Source: Fistulifera solaris (lineage: Eukaryota; Bacillariophyta; Bacillariophyceae; Naviculales; Stauroneidaceae). From it: a stretch of DNA of 64,000 nucleotides. The DNA is taken from contig AP026129.1 of NCBI GenBank assembly GCA_030295235.1, positions 372,001 to 436,000 on the forward strand, read 5' to 3'. The notes beneath the pieces were generated by a model, which saw only the letters and a program-made list of their open reading frames with translations, was not told the origin of the DNA and did not search any database. Made by a program: the position numbers and the translations under genes. Shown here piece after piece: positions 9,937 to 19,748 of the stretch; the stretch's first letter is position 1, and each line of letters begins with the position of its first letter.

Positions 9937-12521
9937 ATGAGAAGAATAAACAGTCTGCTGGTATTGTTGGCCTTCCGAGAAGCGGCGTCGTGGCTAAGGT
10001 GTAACACGATGAGGACACGACCAAAAATAATGACACACTCACAGCACACAAGACAAACAATCTACAAGCAAAGGCACGTCACGGCCAGGCAAAAAGCCGT
10101 TATAACTGCTGCTACAACAATACAATCCGCCATCGAAAGCGAGGAACCGCTCTTGGACCTCAATTTGCTAATGATTGATTACTACGATTCGTTCACTTAC
10201 AATCTGGTTCACATGCTGGCCAAGTTGTGTCGGAAGCCTCCCTTGGTTCTCACGGCGGACTGTGCCAAATCGTGGGACGAGCTTATGAAACAAATCAACG
10301 CTATGAATATGACTGCGATTGATGGAGTCATATTATCCCCTGGTCCGGGCCATCCGTGTCACGCGCCTCCGTTGGGGATCGATATCATCAAGAACAATCC
10401 TCAGCTTCCTATACTGGGTGTGTGCTTAGGACACCAAATACTAGGACATGTGTATGGAGCCAAAGTTCAAAGTGCACCGGTGCCCATTCATGGGCAAGTC
10501 TGGCCTGTGCGCATCGTTGACAAAGACGATGATGTGTGGCGAAACATATCATCTCCTGTGCCAGTTACGCGCTACCATTCGTTGTGTGTCACCGACTTGC
10601 CTCCTTTACTCACAACAACAGCCGTATCCGATGATGACGACCAGCTGATTATGGGACTGCGTCATAACGAGTATCCTCATTATGGAGTGCAATTTCATCC
10701 CGAATCTATCGGCACCCCGTGCGGGCGAGAATTGTTACGAAATTTTTGCCAAGTCGTGGTAAAGAACAAGGAGACGTCGTCTTTGGGCAAGAAAATGGAG
10801 GAAACGAACAGCAGGCATCAACCCTCAACGAATAGCATCGAACATGATGACAGGACGCGCAATTCTGTGTTTTTGGAGACCGAAGTGTTTGTGTTGCAGC
10901 TCCCAAGAGTAAACGCAGAGCCAGAGGATGTCATGAAAAAGTTCTTACTCGGAGATGAGTATTCGTTCTGGTTAGATTCCTCGGACATTCGCGCGGACCC
11001 TTCTATCTCTATTTTGGGAAGCAGTAAAGAGCGTGTTGAATATTGGGGAAAAGAAAAATCATCGCATCGTCAGGGATTGTATCATTGGCACGATAACGAA
11101 ATGGAACATTTCGAGAACCTTGATATTTTGACTTATATGGAGAAGCAATATACGACCACGACAAATTCTGTGTCTATAGTATCCATCGATGCCAATGGCA
11201 ATTTGAACTTGGAAAAGAAACGGAAATGGACTTAAATCTTCCTTTTCGATTCCGCGGAGGTCATGTCGGTTATTTGGGTTATGAAGTCCGACATGATACG
11301 CTTCGATTTCTGGAACAGCAAGATCACGGTCAACACATCGCGGGGCGTATCCAACCCGATGATTCCACCAATATCCCAACAGCAGCTTTTCTCGTAGCCG
11401 ATCGCTCGTTTGTCTTTGATCATTCTGCTAATTGTTGGTACCTTGTTGGGACAAGCGACTCGTCTAGGTCACGCGAAGAGGTTATTATGTGGTTGAAGGA
11501 TATCTTCGATGAGTTACAATGCTGGACTCCGGTCGTCGATGATGACGATCTCAATCTTGATCTGCGAAGTATTAAGAGCTCATCTACAGATTCTCAATTC
11601 TTTCGTCCGCATCGGTCAGAAACCACTTATAATTTCAATTTTGATGAGTGTATAAAGTGCATTAACCGCGGCGATTCCTATGAGCTGTGTCTGACCAATC
11701 AATTGGAAGCTAAGGTATCTCCTGATCTCGATCCCTTTCAGCTCTATCGACGGCTCCGTCGTCGTAACCCTGCTCCTTATGGGGCTTTCTTCCGCTGGGG
11801 AGAGCAATTCTCCATTTGCTGCTCGAGCCCCGAACGTTTCCTCTCGGTGACGCGAGATGGAGTTGACTTTTGCGTCGAGACCAAACCCATCAAGGGAACC
11901 ATTGCGCGAGCTCTTCCTGCTATTACCAAAGAGCAACAAGAAGCCGATCAGGCGCGTGCTCGTGAACTGCAAAACTCAGTGAAAGATCGTGCAGAGAATC
12001 TAATGATTGTTGACTTGTTGCGGAATGACTTTAGTCGCGTCTGCAACGACGTTTATGTCGCCAAGCTAATGGAGATTGAAACGTTTGCGACTGTACATCA
12101 GATGGTATCAACCATTCGAGGAACGCTGCAAAAGGACAGGAATGTGATTGACGTTTTAAAAGCCTGCTTTCCGGGAGGAAGTATGACCGGGGCACCGAAA
12201 CGGATCACTATGGACATCCTCGACGAGCTGGAGGAGGGTCGCGCACGGGGTCCCTATTCGGGTAGCTTGGGATATTTTAGTCGTAATGGATGCATGGACA
12301 TGAACATAGTAATCCGAACGGCTGTAGTGGAAGGATCTAAGGTAACTGTTGGATCCGGTGGTGCAATTACTGCCTTGAGTCAACAGACGGACGAATACAA
12401 TGAGCTCATGTTGAAAGCAAGTGCCGTTGTCAACACCGTCGAGGAATGGGCCGGAGGGCTCCCCGACGACGCAACGCCGTCTGACTGCCGTATTTCTACT
12501 CTCGAAGCCACTCGTATGTAA
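9937..12521 (+). CDS. Aminodeoxychorismate synthase, fused PabA-PabB
   Basis: One exon of about 861 residues when one base is added to the AAA run near 11218-11220; as given, the frame breaks there. The N-terminal half is a class I glutamine amidotransferase: DYYDSFTYNL, SPGPGHP, GVCLGHQILG (catalytic Cys near residue 161) and YGVQFHPESI (His and Glu near residue 252). The C-terminal half is a chorismate-binding domain: FRGGHVGYLGYE, ETKPIKGTIAR, FATVHQMVSTIRG, FPGGSMTGAPK. PIKGT, with Lys, is the mark of PabB; anthranilate synthase has PIAGT. The enzyme makes 4-amino-4-deoxychorismate for p-aminobenzoate and folate synthesis, as in plants, where it is plastidic. The leader here is basic but not a clear plastid signal. 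A non-conserved linker of about 150 residues joins the halves. Confidence 0.92.
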
Positions 12522-12681
12522 AGGTGAATTAAGTAAACCAATTTTGAGCTGTAAATGAATAAAACTTATTGGGTATTGGGCAGGATTGTTGCCCCCTGAT
12601 CATTCCTTTAGATGCATTTCATCAAATTTTTGATAAAGAATAAATTCGGAAAGGCTGCTCATATTCTTTCTACTGCTCTTC

Positions 12682-13201
12682 TTACAAGCAAAAGAAAGGT
12701 AGAACGAATAAAAGAGGCAAGAGAAGCGGAATCGCTAACAAGCTCAACCCGCAGGTGCAACAAGACGTGCACACGGCGGCTAAGATCATCATGAGAATAC
12801 TAAAAGACACCATGAAACAGCCTCCTCTGTTCCTGTACGAAACAGAGATTGTACCCTTTGAGTATCCGTAATCTTTCAAAGTCGCATCCTCCGCAAGGGG
12901 CTTTCCGTTCCAGATTAAAAAGAGATCGCGGCTAGCCCAAACAAGGCTCGGGTCCTCTTGTGTCTTTAGTTTGTGAACAACAAGGGCTTCCTTAATTGAC
13001 GCAATATCCATGTCAGGGTCAAGCCACAAGCAGAGGGTCTACCATACGTGATGACGTGAGACGAAAACAGCTATATTGTAGCGACTTACGCGCACTCGAA
13101 ACACTTACTTGACCGTCCACGAAACGAAAGAAGACATTCACATGTTCGAGCGAAACATGCGGAATTGCTTCGACAGAGCGGGGAGCAGCAACTAAAGCCA
13201 T
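12682..13201 (-). CDS. Ubiquitin-like protein with RGG end and hydrophobic C-terminal tail
   Basis: Two exons, 13201-13109 and 13038-12682, with a phase-0 intron (donor gtaagt, acceptor ggtag); 149 residues. Residues about 20-103 fold like ubiquitin: VNVFFRFVDGQTLCLWL (first hairpin), DIASIKEALVVHKL (helix), DLFLIWNGKPLAEDATLKDYG (the LIFxGKxLxDxxTLxDY strand-turn), TISVSYRNRGG (last strand ending in di-glycine). Immediately after the glycines comes a Cys and about 44 strongly hydrophobic residues with several Cys, able to span a membrane once or twice. This could be a membrane-tethered ubiquitin-fold protein, or a precursor cut after the glycines. I do not know a named orthologue. The frame is intact. 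Confidence 0.75.
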
Positions 13202-13658
13202 GGTGGGAAATGAAATATTACAGCGTCACGAAGCAAGATAATGGACCAATGCCAGCACCTTTCTTTGTCGTTTCTGTTCGAATGGGCACGAAAAGATCGA
13301 CGCGTCCTTTTTGCGCCGTATCCTTTCTGTGATTTTTTGGGAGAAAACGAAAAGTTCGAAATATTTCGCTTAATGTCCGGTATACGATCCACCTTCTCCT
13401 CTTATGCATTCCGCTTTTATGAATCTATGTAGCAAACATCAATTCTACACCTTATGCTTATAGACTTGAGAGGGTGGAGAAAGTTTTGCAGTAATCAAAC
13501 GCAAAACGACAACCAACGAAAAAATAACTTTGAAAGCTTTATCGCTGTCATCAATATCTTTCACTTTACCGAGTCTATTATTAACTTTCTTTCTTTTGAA
13601 TGCCTGAAAAACTAGACAAAAGACAAACATAACAATTAACAACAGACTATACACCAAC
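13202..13658. promoter_or_regulatory. Divergent intergenic region (ubiquitin-like protein / BMT2-like)
   Basis: About 460 bases between divergent start codons. AT-rich near 13500-13640; no credible gene. It should contain both promoters. Confidence 0.4.
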
Positions 13659-14395
13659 ATGCCGAAACGCCGCAAAGCAGTTCCTCTCATTCCTCCCAAC
13701 CATCCCTCCCGAAAACAAGCACGGCGCATTACGACCCTGTTTCACAAATATACACGGCAATTGGATGCTGCTCGTGCAAATGGAGAACAAGAGAAAGTTG
13801 AAACCCTAGAACGGAATATTGTGGAAATGGGAGGTCGTCCGGCCTACCAGCGCGCGAGTCAAGTGAGCACGTCCTACTTTTCGACCAGCAAAAAGTGGGT
13901 ACTCGGGGTATTGGGCCGTAACGGGTGGCTTCATGGGATCAAAGTGAACGGTGATGTTACGACCGGTGAGCGAAAGAAACCGCGACGAGTTACTCGCTTA
14001 CTGGAAATTGGTGCCATCAACACGGATCTTGTTGTGGATGCGACGCAAAAGTATCCTCTCCTTTCTGTTCGAGCTATCGATCTCAATTCTATGCATCCGG
14101 CTATTGAAGAAGCAGACTTTTGCAGCTACCTTTGGAAGCAACCTTTGATGTTCTGGTTTGCAGTATGGTATTGAATTGCGTGACCACGGCGTCTGATCGA
14201 GGAAGGATGATGTTGCGACTGTCTTATTTTCTGGATAACAATGGAATACTTTTCTTGACAATTCCAAAATCGTGTCTTTCTCTGGCATCGTATATGAGCA
14301 AAGAGAGATTTCAGGAGATTCTGAAGGACTGTGGCTTTGAAATAACAGAATCAAACGAAACACCCAAGATCTCCTTCTTTCAATGCAAAAGGTAG
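13659..14395 (+). CDS. BMT2-like 25S rRNA adenine methyltransferase
   Basis: Single exon, about 245 residues after adding one base to the T4 run at 14118-14121. The N-terminus is basic (MPKRRKAVPLIPPNHPSRKQARRITTLFH), as in nucleolar proteins. Family marks are TRLLEIGAINTD (SAM loop), VRAIDLNSMHPAIEEADF, FDVLVCSMVLNCV, RGRMMLRLSYFLDNNGILFLTIP and SYMSKERFQEIL. These match yeast Bmt2, which makes m1A in 25S rRNA helix 65. Without the correction the frame ends just after the EEADF motif, while the rest of the domain lies in the next frame. Target site is inferred from the family only. Confidence 0.82.
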
Positions 14396-14587
14396 CAAAT
14401 CCATCCGACAACATTGCTACGAAATGGAATGTGGCGACTTCACTCTATCGTGGCAAGAAATATAGGAATGATTTTGCAGTCACTTTCAACACAAAGGATC
14501 TACAAATCACAGCACAGAAGTAGTACGGGCTCTATCTTATTATCGTATTCACTCTACGACTACGAGATGGTTCAGTGATCCGGCACT

Positions 14588-15871
14588 TCAGACAAACAGA
14601 AGTAGTGCAAGGACGGCAAGTGCTAAGGATCCCAATTTGTCGTGTGTGGCGCCAGTCGCCGAATCAGCATCTATCCCGGCTCCTGCACCGATTCCCCCTG
14701 TCACCGGTGTTGAAGAGTCGTCTGGAAAATCATTCGATGGAAAATTCGTCGGGGATTTGGGATTGATTGATAAAGAAGGAGCTTTCGACGGCATATCAGT
14801 TGGTTTGACGGTCGGTGTTCCAGGAATCGAATATGCTATCGGTACAGGTGCTAAGGAGGAAGCGGGGGTCTGCGTATTGGATATCACTTCGGTAACAACA
14901 GTAGGAGCAATGGATGGTACGCTGGAGTCTGCTTCGGAAGTAGATTCCATCGTTGGGATTACTGAGGGAATGATGGTCATTGGCTCGGAAGTCGCTGTAG
15001 CGGGCAGATCTTGGGCTAGATAGGGAGCAGTGGTCACTCTGTCGAAAGTAGCTTCAGGACTTAGAGCTGGCGATAGAGAGGGGACGTAGGTCGTTGCTGC
15101 TACAGGCTGTGGGGTCGTCAATTCACAGCGCCACCGCGCCACAGGAAGGGGGTCAAATATGCCGTTTGAAATAAGTTGTATCGATTGAGGCGCTGGAGAT
15201 TCTGGTGTGGGCTTATCAGTGTACGTAAATCCCGTGCTTGTCCCCGCATCCAGAGCCCAGGTTTCGATGACTAAGTCGCTATACCAGAATCCATCTTGCT
15301 GTGTGCTAAATGCATCAAACCCAGTGAGCCAATCTGGACTTGGCGAAAGACGGGTAACAGCTGTTACGAACGGACGCGACTTGTCTACTTTGGAGTCCAT
15401 TCAATCGGAAAGTATTGACCTGTTTTAAGGGCATGTCGACGCCCTTTTGACATCTTTGATTGCATTTGTCTTGTCGTAAACGGCAATGATATCCATTTCG
15501 AGGTCCTGTGTAATTCCAGCCTTAAAGATTGAGGCTTTGTTGAGTGCAATGATACTCGACTAGAAGATTAAACGAGTTGTAGACTGCACCAGTAAGAAGA
15601 AGCTTACCTCTGCGTATAATTGTAAACCCGTCGATGCTAATTCGTTCAAAACAAACATGGCATATGCGGTACCATGTGAAACGACTATGGGTACTTCAAA
15701 CATAGCGTCGGAAGGAAAGTCTCGTGGATGGCGTTCCGGGGTCCAAAGGCTAGTGATCCGACAATCAAACGATGCAGGAACGGTGACTGGGAGCGACGAC
15801 AGCATCGACGAAATCACATCGTAAGCGGCAATCGACGCTAACAACAGCGGTGAAAGAATTAGTCCTTTCAT
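14588..15871 (-). CDS. Secreted or surface-anchored spondin-domain protein
   Basis: Two exons, 15871-15608 and 15559-14588 (donor gtaagc, acceptor cttctag), about 411 residues. The second exon needs one base fewer in the run at 15445-15448 and one more in the run at 15389-15391; together these keep the length a multiple of three. A signal peptide (MKGLILSPLLLASIAAYD) precedes a spondin_N domain: FDCRITSLWTPERHPRDFP, VVSHGTAYAMFVLNELAS, LKTGQYFPIEWTPKVDK, LSPSPDWLTGFDAF, ETWALDAGTSTGFTY. A long Ser/Thr/Pro linker with PS(K)APS repeats follows. The C-terminus is hydrophobic (LGSLALAVLALLLFV), fitting a GPI signal or membrane tail. Bacterial spondin proteins bind surfaces; an adhesive or cell-surface role is possible but not shown. 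Confidence 0.82.
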
Positions 15872-16291
15872 TTGATGTGGATGAGTGTTTTATATGAAAT
15901 AGCTATAAACAATGATCCAGTCGTCAATTTGTTGCTCATTGTTCATGTTGCATCTTTGCTTCGTTTCCCGCAAGCTTGTGCTTTCTTCGCTCGTTCGTCG
16001 TTTTCAAACGAGTACCGCTGGATGTCGGAATAGACAGGACGAAGGTATTTGGTAACGGTACTTTACTTGCGACACTCTTCACATTTTGTACGGCGTGAGT
16101 CGTGAGTGAGGAGTCGGGCCGCTCTCTCGATGATGATTCTTGATTCTCGCCTCGATTTTCCGTCAACGGAAAAGGTCGAACGGACTAAGTCTTGGACTAA
16201 GTACTTGTACTCATTGTACAACCAAATGCCAAATGTGTCAGCTATTAGTTACTACGGAGTATATACCTGTTCAATGTTGAACTTTTGTATT

Positions 16292-16353
16292 TCCCATTTC
16301 CCTACATTTTGCGTTTTGCGTTAAGCCCATTTCCCTACATTTTGCGTTTTGCG
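16292..16353. repeat. Tandem direct repeat, two copies of about 28-30 bases
   Basis: The block cccatttccctacatttt + gcgttttgcgtt occurs twice, separated by three bases (aag). The copies are nearly identical, which implies a recent duplication. Each copy itself contains a gcgttt/gcgtt duplication. Confidence 0.9.
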
Positions 16354-16509
16354 TTGCATTGAGATTTGAGATTCTACATGCATCCTCAAAGAAAAAGGAT
16401 CATGTATTATGTACTTGTATCATGTTCGACGTTCGTGCCGTGCACCGTCTATCGTGTACTATAAATCTGGCGTACGCACTGCGTCTTCTTTCTTTTTTTA
16501 TTTCGTTGA

Positions 16510-16870
16510 GTGTTGAGTCGCCCGTTGTCCGTTGTCCCGTTGCCCGTTGGACGTGGACAGTGGACCGTGGCACGATTGAGAGTTGAGGGCTATGACCAGA
16601 TGACCAGTGTCAATGATGAAATATCAAACAAGATGTAACATGCGGATTGGATTGCGCATTGCGCACTGCGCACTTCGCATTGCGCAGAGCGCGGAGCGAA
16701 GAACAAAGAACACCCCAATCAATGTCTCACGTCTCACGTCTCACCACTCACCACTCACCATCCATCCATTCACTGACTCTATCAGAAAATGTAGTCTAAA
16801 CTTCCAGAAGTCAATAAGAATAGTTTGTGTTCGACATTCGACATAGAACATACAAAGTACAAAGTAGACA
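16510..16870. repeat. Cluster of short imperfect tandem repeats
   Basis: Successive microrepeats are visible: cgttgtc/cgttgcc near 16515-16550, gcgcattgcgcactgcgc near 16650-16690, (ca)cgtctca and ccactcaccactcacc near 16725-16760, and tacaaagtacaaagtag near 16850. Such a run of unrelated small duplications points to repeated polymerase slippage. Confidence 0.8.
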
Positions 16871-17110
16871 AACAAATGAGATGATGACGCATGTTTGCCA
16901 AGCGAAAAATTTAATCCCTTATCCCTTAGAGATCCTACCAACTACGAAGTACAAAACAGGCCCTTGTAAATTAAGCGCTGAAGTGCCAACTTCCTGGTAC
17001 ATTTCCTACGAATTCCTTCGGGAAATCAGCAAGCGTTTTTGGCCCTCAACATGTTTTTGGACCTTCTCATACAAGTACTTCTAAAAATCCTGCGATCGGC
17101 CGACAACAAC

Positions 17111-17761
17111 ATGAACTGTTCTGCTGTTTGCAATGCCATCGGATGTCGGACCAGAGCAAAATACCGCTGCAGCGACTGTCAAAAAGTCTGGTATTGTTCA
17201 CAGATGTGCCAAGAGAAGGACTGGAAGCTACACCACAAAGATCTCTGTCCTATCTACAAGATATCCGATGATGAGGGGCCCGCTGGGCTCCTCATGTTAA
17301 TCGAGATGCTTTTTGGAAAAGTTCCGTGGCACTGCGTCTTTAATGACGAAGCAAGATTGCGGCGTTTTGCCAAAGGATCACTTGATATGGGAATCAGCAT
17401 TGAAGACAGCGATGGACGTCCTCTGACCATGGATATCTACGACTACGAACTGTCTCCAGAAGAACGTCAAGCAGCTATGCTTGGCCTTGTCATGTCTCGT
17501 ATGACTGACCTTCTTCCTGACTCTAGCCTGATCGAAAAGATGCTAGGTAAAATCCCCATCAATTGTCATCAGTGCGGCTACCGCGGGGCCAATCAAAACC
17601 TTCGTCCCGATGCAAATCTAGCAGGAACTCGATTTCTGTGCCTCCCTTGTGATTCCAAGAACGAAGTCTTGTATGACTTCAATTGCTTGAACTGGAACCA
17701 GGTTGGTCCAGAGGATCCAGATAAGTTTCCCGAATGGGTCAATGATGTCCTTTTCTCTTGA
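17111..17761 (+). CDS. MYND-type zinc finger protein
   Basis: Single exon, about 216 residues from the ATG at 17111, chosen because the finger begins at once; an in-frame ATG at 17051 would add a hydrophobic stretch. Residues 7-45 form a MYND finger with ligands spaced as C-x-x-x-x-C, C-S-D-C, YCSQMC, H-x-x-x-C (AVCNAIGC, YRCSDCQKVWYCS, HHKDLC). MYND fingers bind Pro-rich peptides. A second Cys-rich segment near the C-terminus (NCHQCGYRG and LCLPCDSK) could be another zinc site. No enzymatic domain is recognised. Function unknown. Confidence 0.8.
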   Translation: MNCSAVCNAIGCRTRAKYRCSDCQKVWYCSQMCQEKDWKLHHKDLCPIYKISDDEGPAGLLMLIEMLFGKVPWHCVFNDEARLRRFAKGSLDMGISIEDSDGRPLTMDIYDYELSPEERQAAMLGLVMSRMTDLLPDSSLIEKMLGKIPINCHQCGYRGANQNLRPDANLAGTRFLCLPCDSKNEVLYDFNCLNWNQVGPEDPDKFPEWVNDVLFS

Positions 17762-18059
17762 AAGACACGAATACTCCCGCTAAAAATAGTTGTGCTAACC
17801 AAACAAACATAGAATAAAATTGAACAATTCCAGTTAAGAGGTCATCGGGTTGTCGATCGACACCTTCCTACATCATTTTCTGTCATTATTTGTCAATTCC
17901 CACCAACCTGTCCTCGGGACAAAGATCAACGAATGGCCATGCAGTTAGTACCGCTGAGAGAGCACCATAGCCGGTTTTTTCCTTTTTTCTTTGACGATAC
18001 GACGCGAGATGAGGAGCAAATTCTATTCGGTTGCAACATAATAATATCTTGCAGAAACT
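17762..18059. other. Intergenic region
   Basis: Nearly 300 bases between two genes on the same strand. No structure recognised other than AT-rich downstream sequence. Confidence 0.4.
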
Positions 18060-18884
18060 ATGGCAGTGACAAGCGGATTTATTACCCTCTTTACTCGTTT
18101 CCGTCTCTCTCAAAGATCTCCTCCTGGAATCCGCCGCCAAATTATGACGACAACCTACACACATCCGGTCCCAGAAGTTACCGCCATTCCGATTGTCGAC
18201 CAGCCTTCGTTGCACTTTCCGATCCGGCGTATCTATTGCGTGGGTCGAAATTACGCCGAGCACGCACGTGAGATGGGAAGTGATCCCGATCGTGAGCCTC
18301 CTTTTTTCTTCTCCAAACCACGAGACGCGGCTGTTCATTGTCCTGCTCAAATTCCGTACGCTTTGGCCACACACAATCTTCATTATGAAATTGAACTTGT
18401 CGTCGCAATGGGTAAATCGGTGCAGTGCATCAATGTCCGTGACGCTCCGTCCTGTATCTATGGATTAGCTGTCGGTGTCGATCTGACACGGCGTGACTTG
18501 CAGGCCGTGGCCAAAGAAAAATCAAGGCCTTGGGATTGTAGCAAGGGCTTTGATTGGTCCGCGCCGATGAGCTCGATTCAGCCTCTGGATCAATGCTCTT
18601 CTGATTTAAAAGAGATCATACAGGGAAATACGGCAAACAAAGAAACCAGTATATGGCTGGATGTGAATGGAGAACGCAAGCAATTCGGCAAGCTGAGTGA
18701 CATGACTTGGTCGATACCAGAGATTATTTCGATTCTATCGCAGCAGTTTCGTCTAGAACCTGGAGATGTTATATTTACTGGCACACCAAGTGGTGTAGGC
18801 CCTTTACAAATAGGCGATGTTATAGAAGGCGGCGTCGACGGCTTGACAACTCGACTTGAAGTATCGATTGTGGAGTCAGTCTAG
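18060..18884 (+). CDS. FAHD1-like fumarylacetoacetate hydrolase-family protein
   Basis: Single exon, 274 residues. A basic leader (SGFITLFTRFRLSQRSPPGIRRQ) looks mitochondrial. The FAH domain carries RIYCVGRNYAEHAREMG, PPFFFSKPRDA, metal-binding LHYEIELVVAMGK (Glu-x-Glu), GLAVGVDLTRRDLQ (third acidic ligand), WDCSKGFDWSAPMS and the C-terminal FTGTPSGVGPLQIGD. This order is that of FAHD1/YcgM proteins, which are acylpyruvate hydrolases and oxaloacetate decarboxylases. A fumarylpyruvate hydrolase role is possible as well. The length fits the family and the frame is intact. Confidence 0.9.
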   Translation: MAVTSGFITLFTRFRLSQRSPPGIRRQIMTTTYTHPVPEVTAIPIVDQPSLHFPIRRIYCVGRNYAEHAREMGSDPDREPPFFFSKPRDAAVHCPAQIPYALATHNLHYEIELVVAMGKSVQCINVRDAPSCIYGLAVGVDLTRRDLQAVAKEKSRPWDCSKGFDWSAPMSSIQPLDQCSSDLKEIIQGNTANKETSIWLDVNGERKQFGKLSDMTWSIPEIISILSQQFRLEPGDVIFTGTPSGVGPLQIGDVIEGGVDGLTTRLEVSIVESV

Positions 18885-19061
18885 TTGAATATTTCGAATA
18901 ATGGAGTGCGATCTGCATATTTTAAGTAACTTTTGTAAGTACCAATAGCTTTATAAACTATTATTCTCATACCGCAACTTGTCAGTGAAGACCAGCAACC
19001 TTTAAAGCGCATTTTCACAACATAAAGAACTACTTCTTATCTGCTGTAATTGGTTTCTCCT

Positions 19062-19082
19062 CGTGACTGGATCTCAGTCATG
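19062..19082. repeat. Hairpin repeat (CATGACTG family)
   Basis: CGTGACTG and CAGTCATG arms around the five-base centre GATCT. One arm position forms a G-T wobble. Member of a family with seven copies in this window. Confidence 0.75.
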
Positions 19083-19568
19083 AAGTTGAAAAAATAAATG
19101 GCTATCCCTACAAGAGAACCGGGTCCCGAATACAAGTTAGAGAATTAAACTGACCCAGTGGACATGGCTGGAAATCCGCCGAACACCAAACCACTGCCAC
19201 GTCACTGGTGACCAAGAGGGCTGAGGGCTCCTGTCTGATTCAGACACGATTGTCTCACGACTCTCATCTATAGCGCTGATCGCCAACATCGACCAACCGC
19301 CGTACCAGGTATCGAACCTCGCCCCTCCAGTTTCGGCAACTGGAGAGCAACCATCGAGCCGATTGTTTTGGGCGCTTTAATGCCTTTTCCTTCATCGTTC
19401 CCCGAATGCAATCGCCATTCTATTTGCATAAAGCATCACAAAAAAATCACAGAGAGTGATGACGATGCTTTCTGTAGGTCAGTCATCTCTCGATTATAAT
19501 ATTTCGTCGCGTCGTGCTGTAGCAAGCTTCCTTTTTACTATAGTACTAAAGTGTTGGATCAACTTTTC

Positions 19569-19595
19569 CATGACTGCTGGATGATTTTAGTCATG
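19569..19595. repeat. Hairpin repeat (CATGACTG family, long loop)
   Basis: CATGACT and AGTCATG arms, perfectly complementary, around a 13-base centre. It differs from the other copies by its longer loop. Confidence 0.65.
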
Positions 19596-19748
19596 AGGTG
19601 TGCGAGGCATGTTTATTGTTGCGCATTATTTCGACCTCACACAAAAACGGGCGGCGTTGCCCTCAAACCATTTGAAATGACCCTCTATAAATAATGCCTA
19701 GCTTTGCACAAATTATTAAAAAAACAAAGTAGAATCCTTTCTTTCATC

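Larger units (their letters stand above)
15872..17110. other. Intergenic region of about 1.2 kb with slippage-prone repeats
   Basis: No credible gene. The stretch has a 28-30 base direct repeat near 16291-16354 and a chain of short, imperfect tandem repeats between about 16510 and 16870 (see separate entries). TACGGAGTA at 16253-16261 is one copy of a palindromic motif found elsewhere in the window. Confidence 0.6.
18885..19748. other. Intergenic region with two hairpin repeats
   Basis: About 860 bases with no gene. It contains two members of the CATGACTG hairpin family (19062-19082 and 19569-19595) and a B-box-like sequence on the minus strand near 19308-19318 that does not belong to a foldable tRNA. 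Confidence 0.55.

Noticed and set aside
15420-15450. A second short intron in the spondin gene to bypass the frame break
   Set aside because: The only GT-AG pair would give an intron of about 30 bases, too short for splicing; two one-base run corrections rebuild the spondin motif instead.
19270-19380. tRNA on the minus strand, suggested by an exact B-box (GGTTCGATACC) and a 5-base anticodon-like stem
   Set aside because: The anticodon loop would have G instead of U at position 33, no D-stem can be paired, and the 3' acceptor segment has no matching 5' partner. It may be a chance B-box or a decayed tRNA-derived piece.
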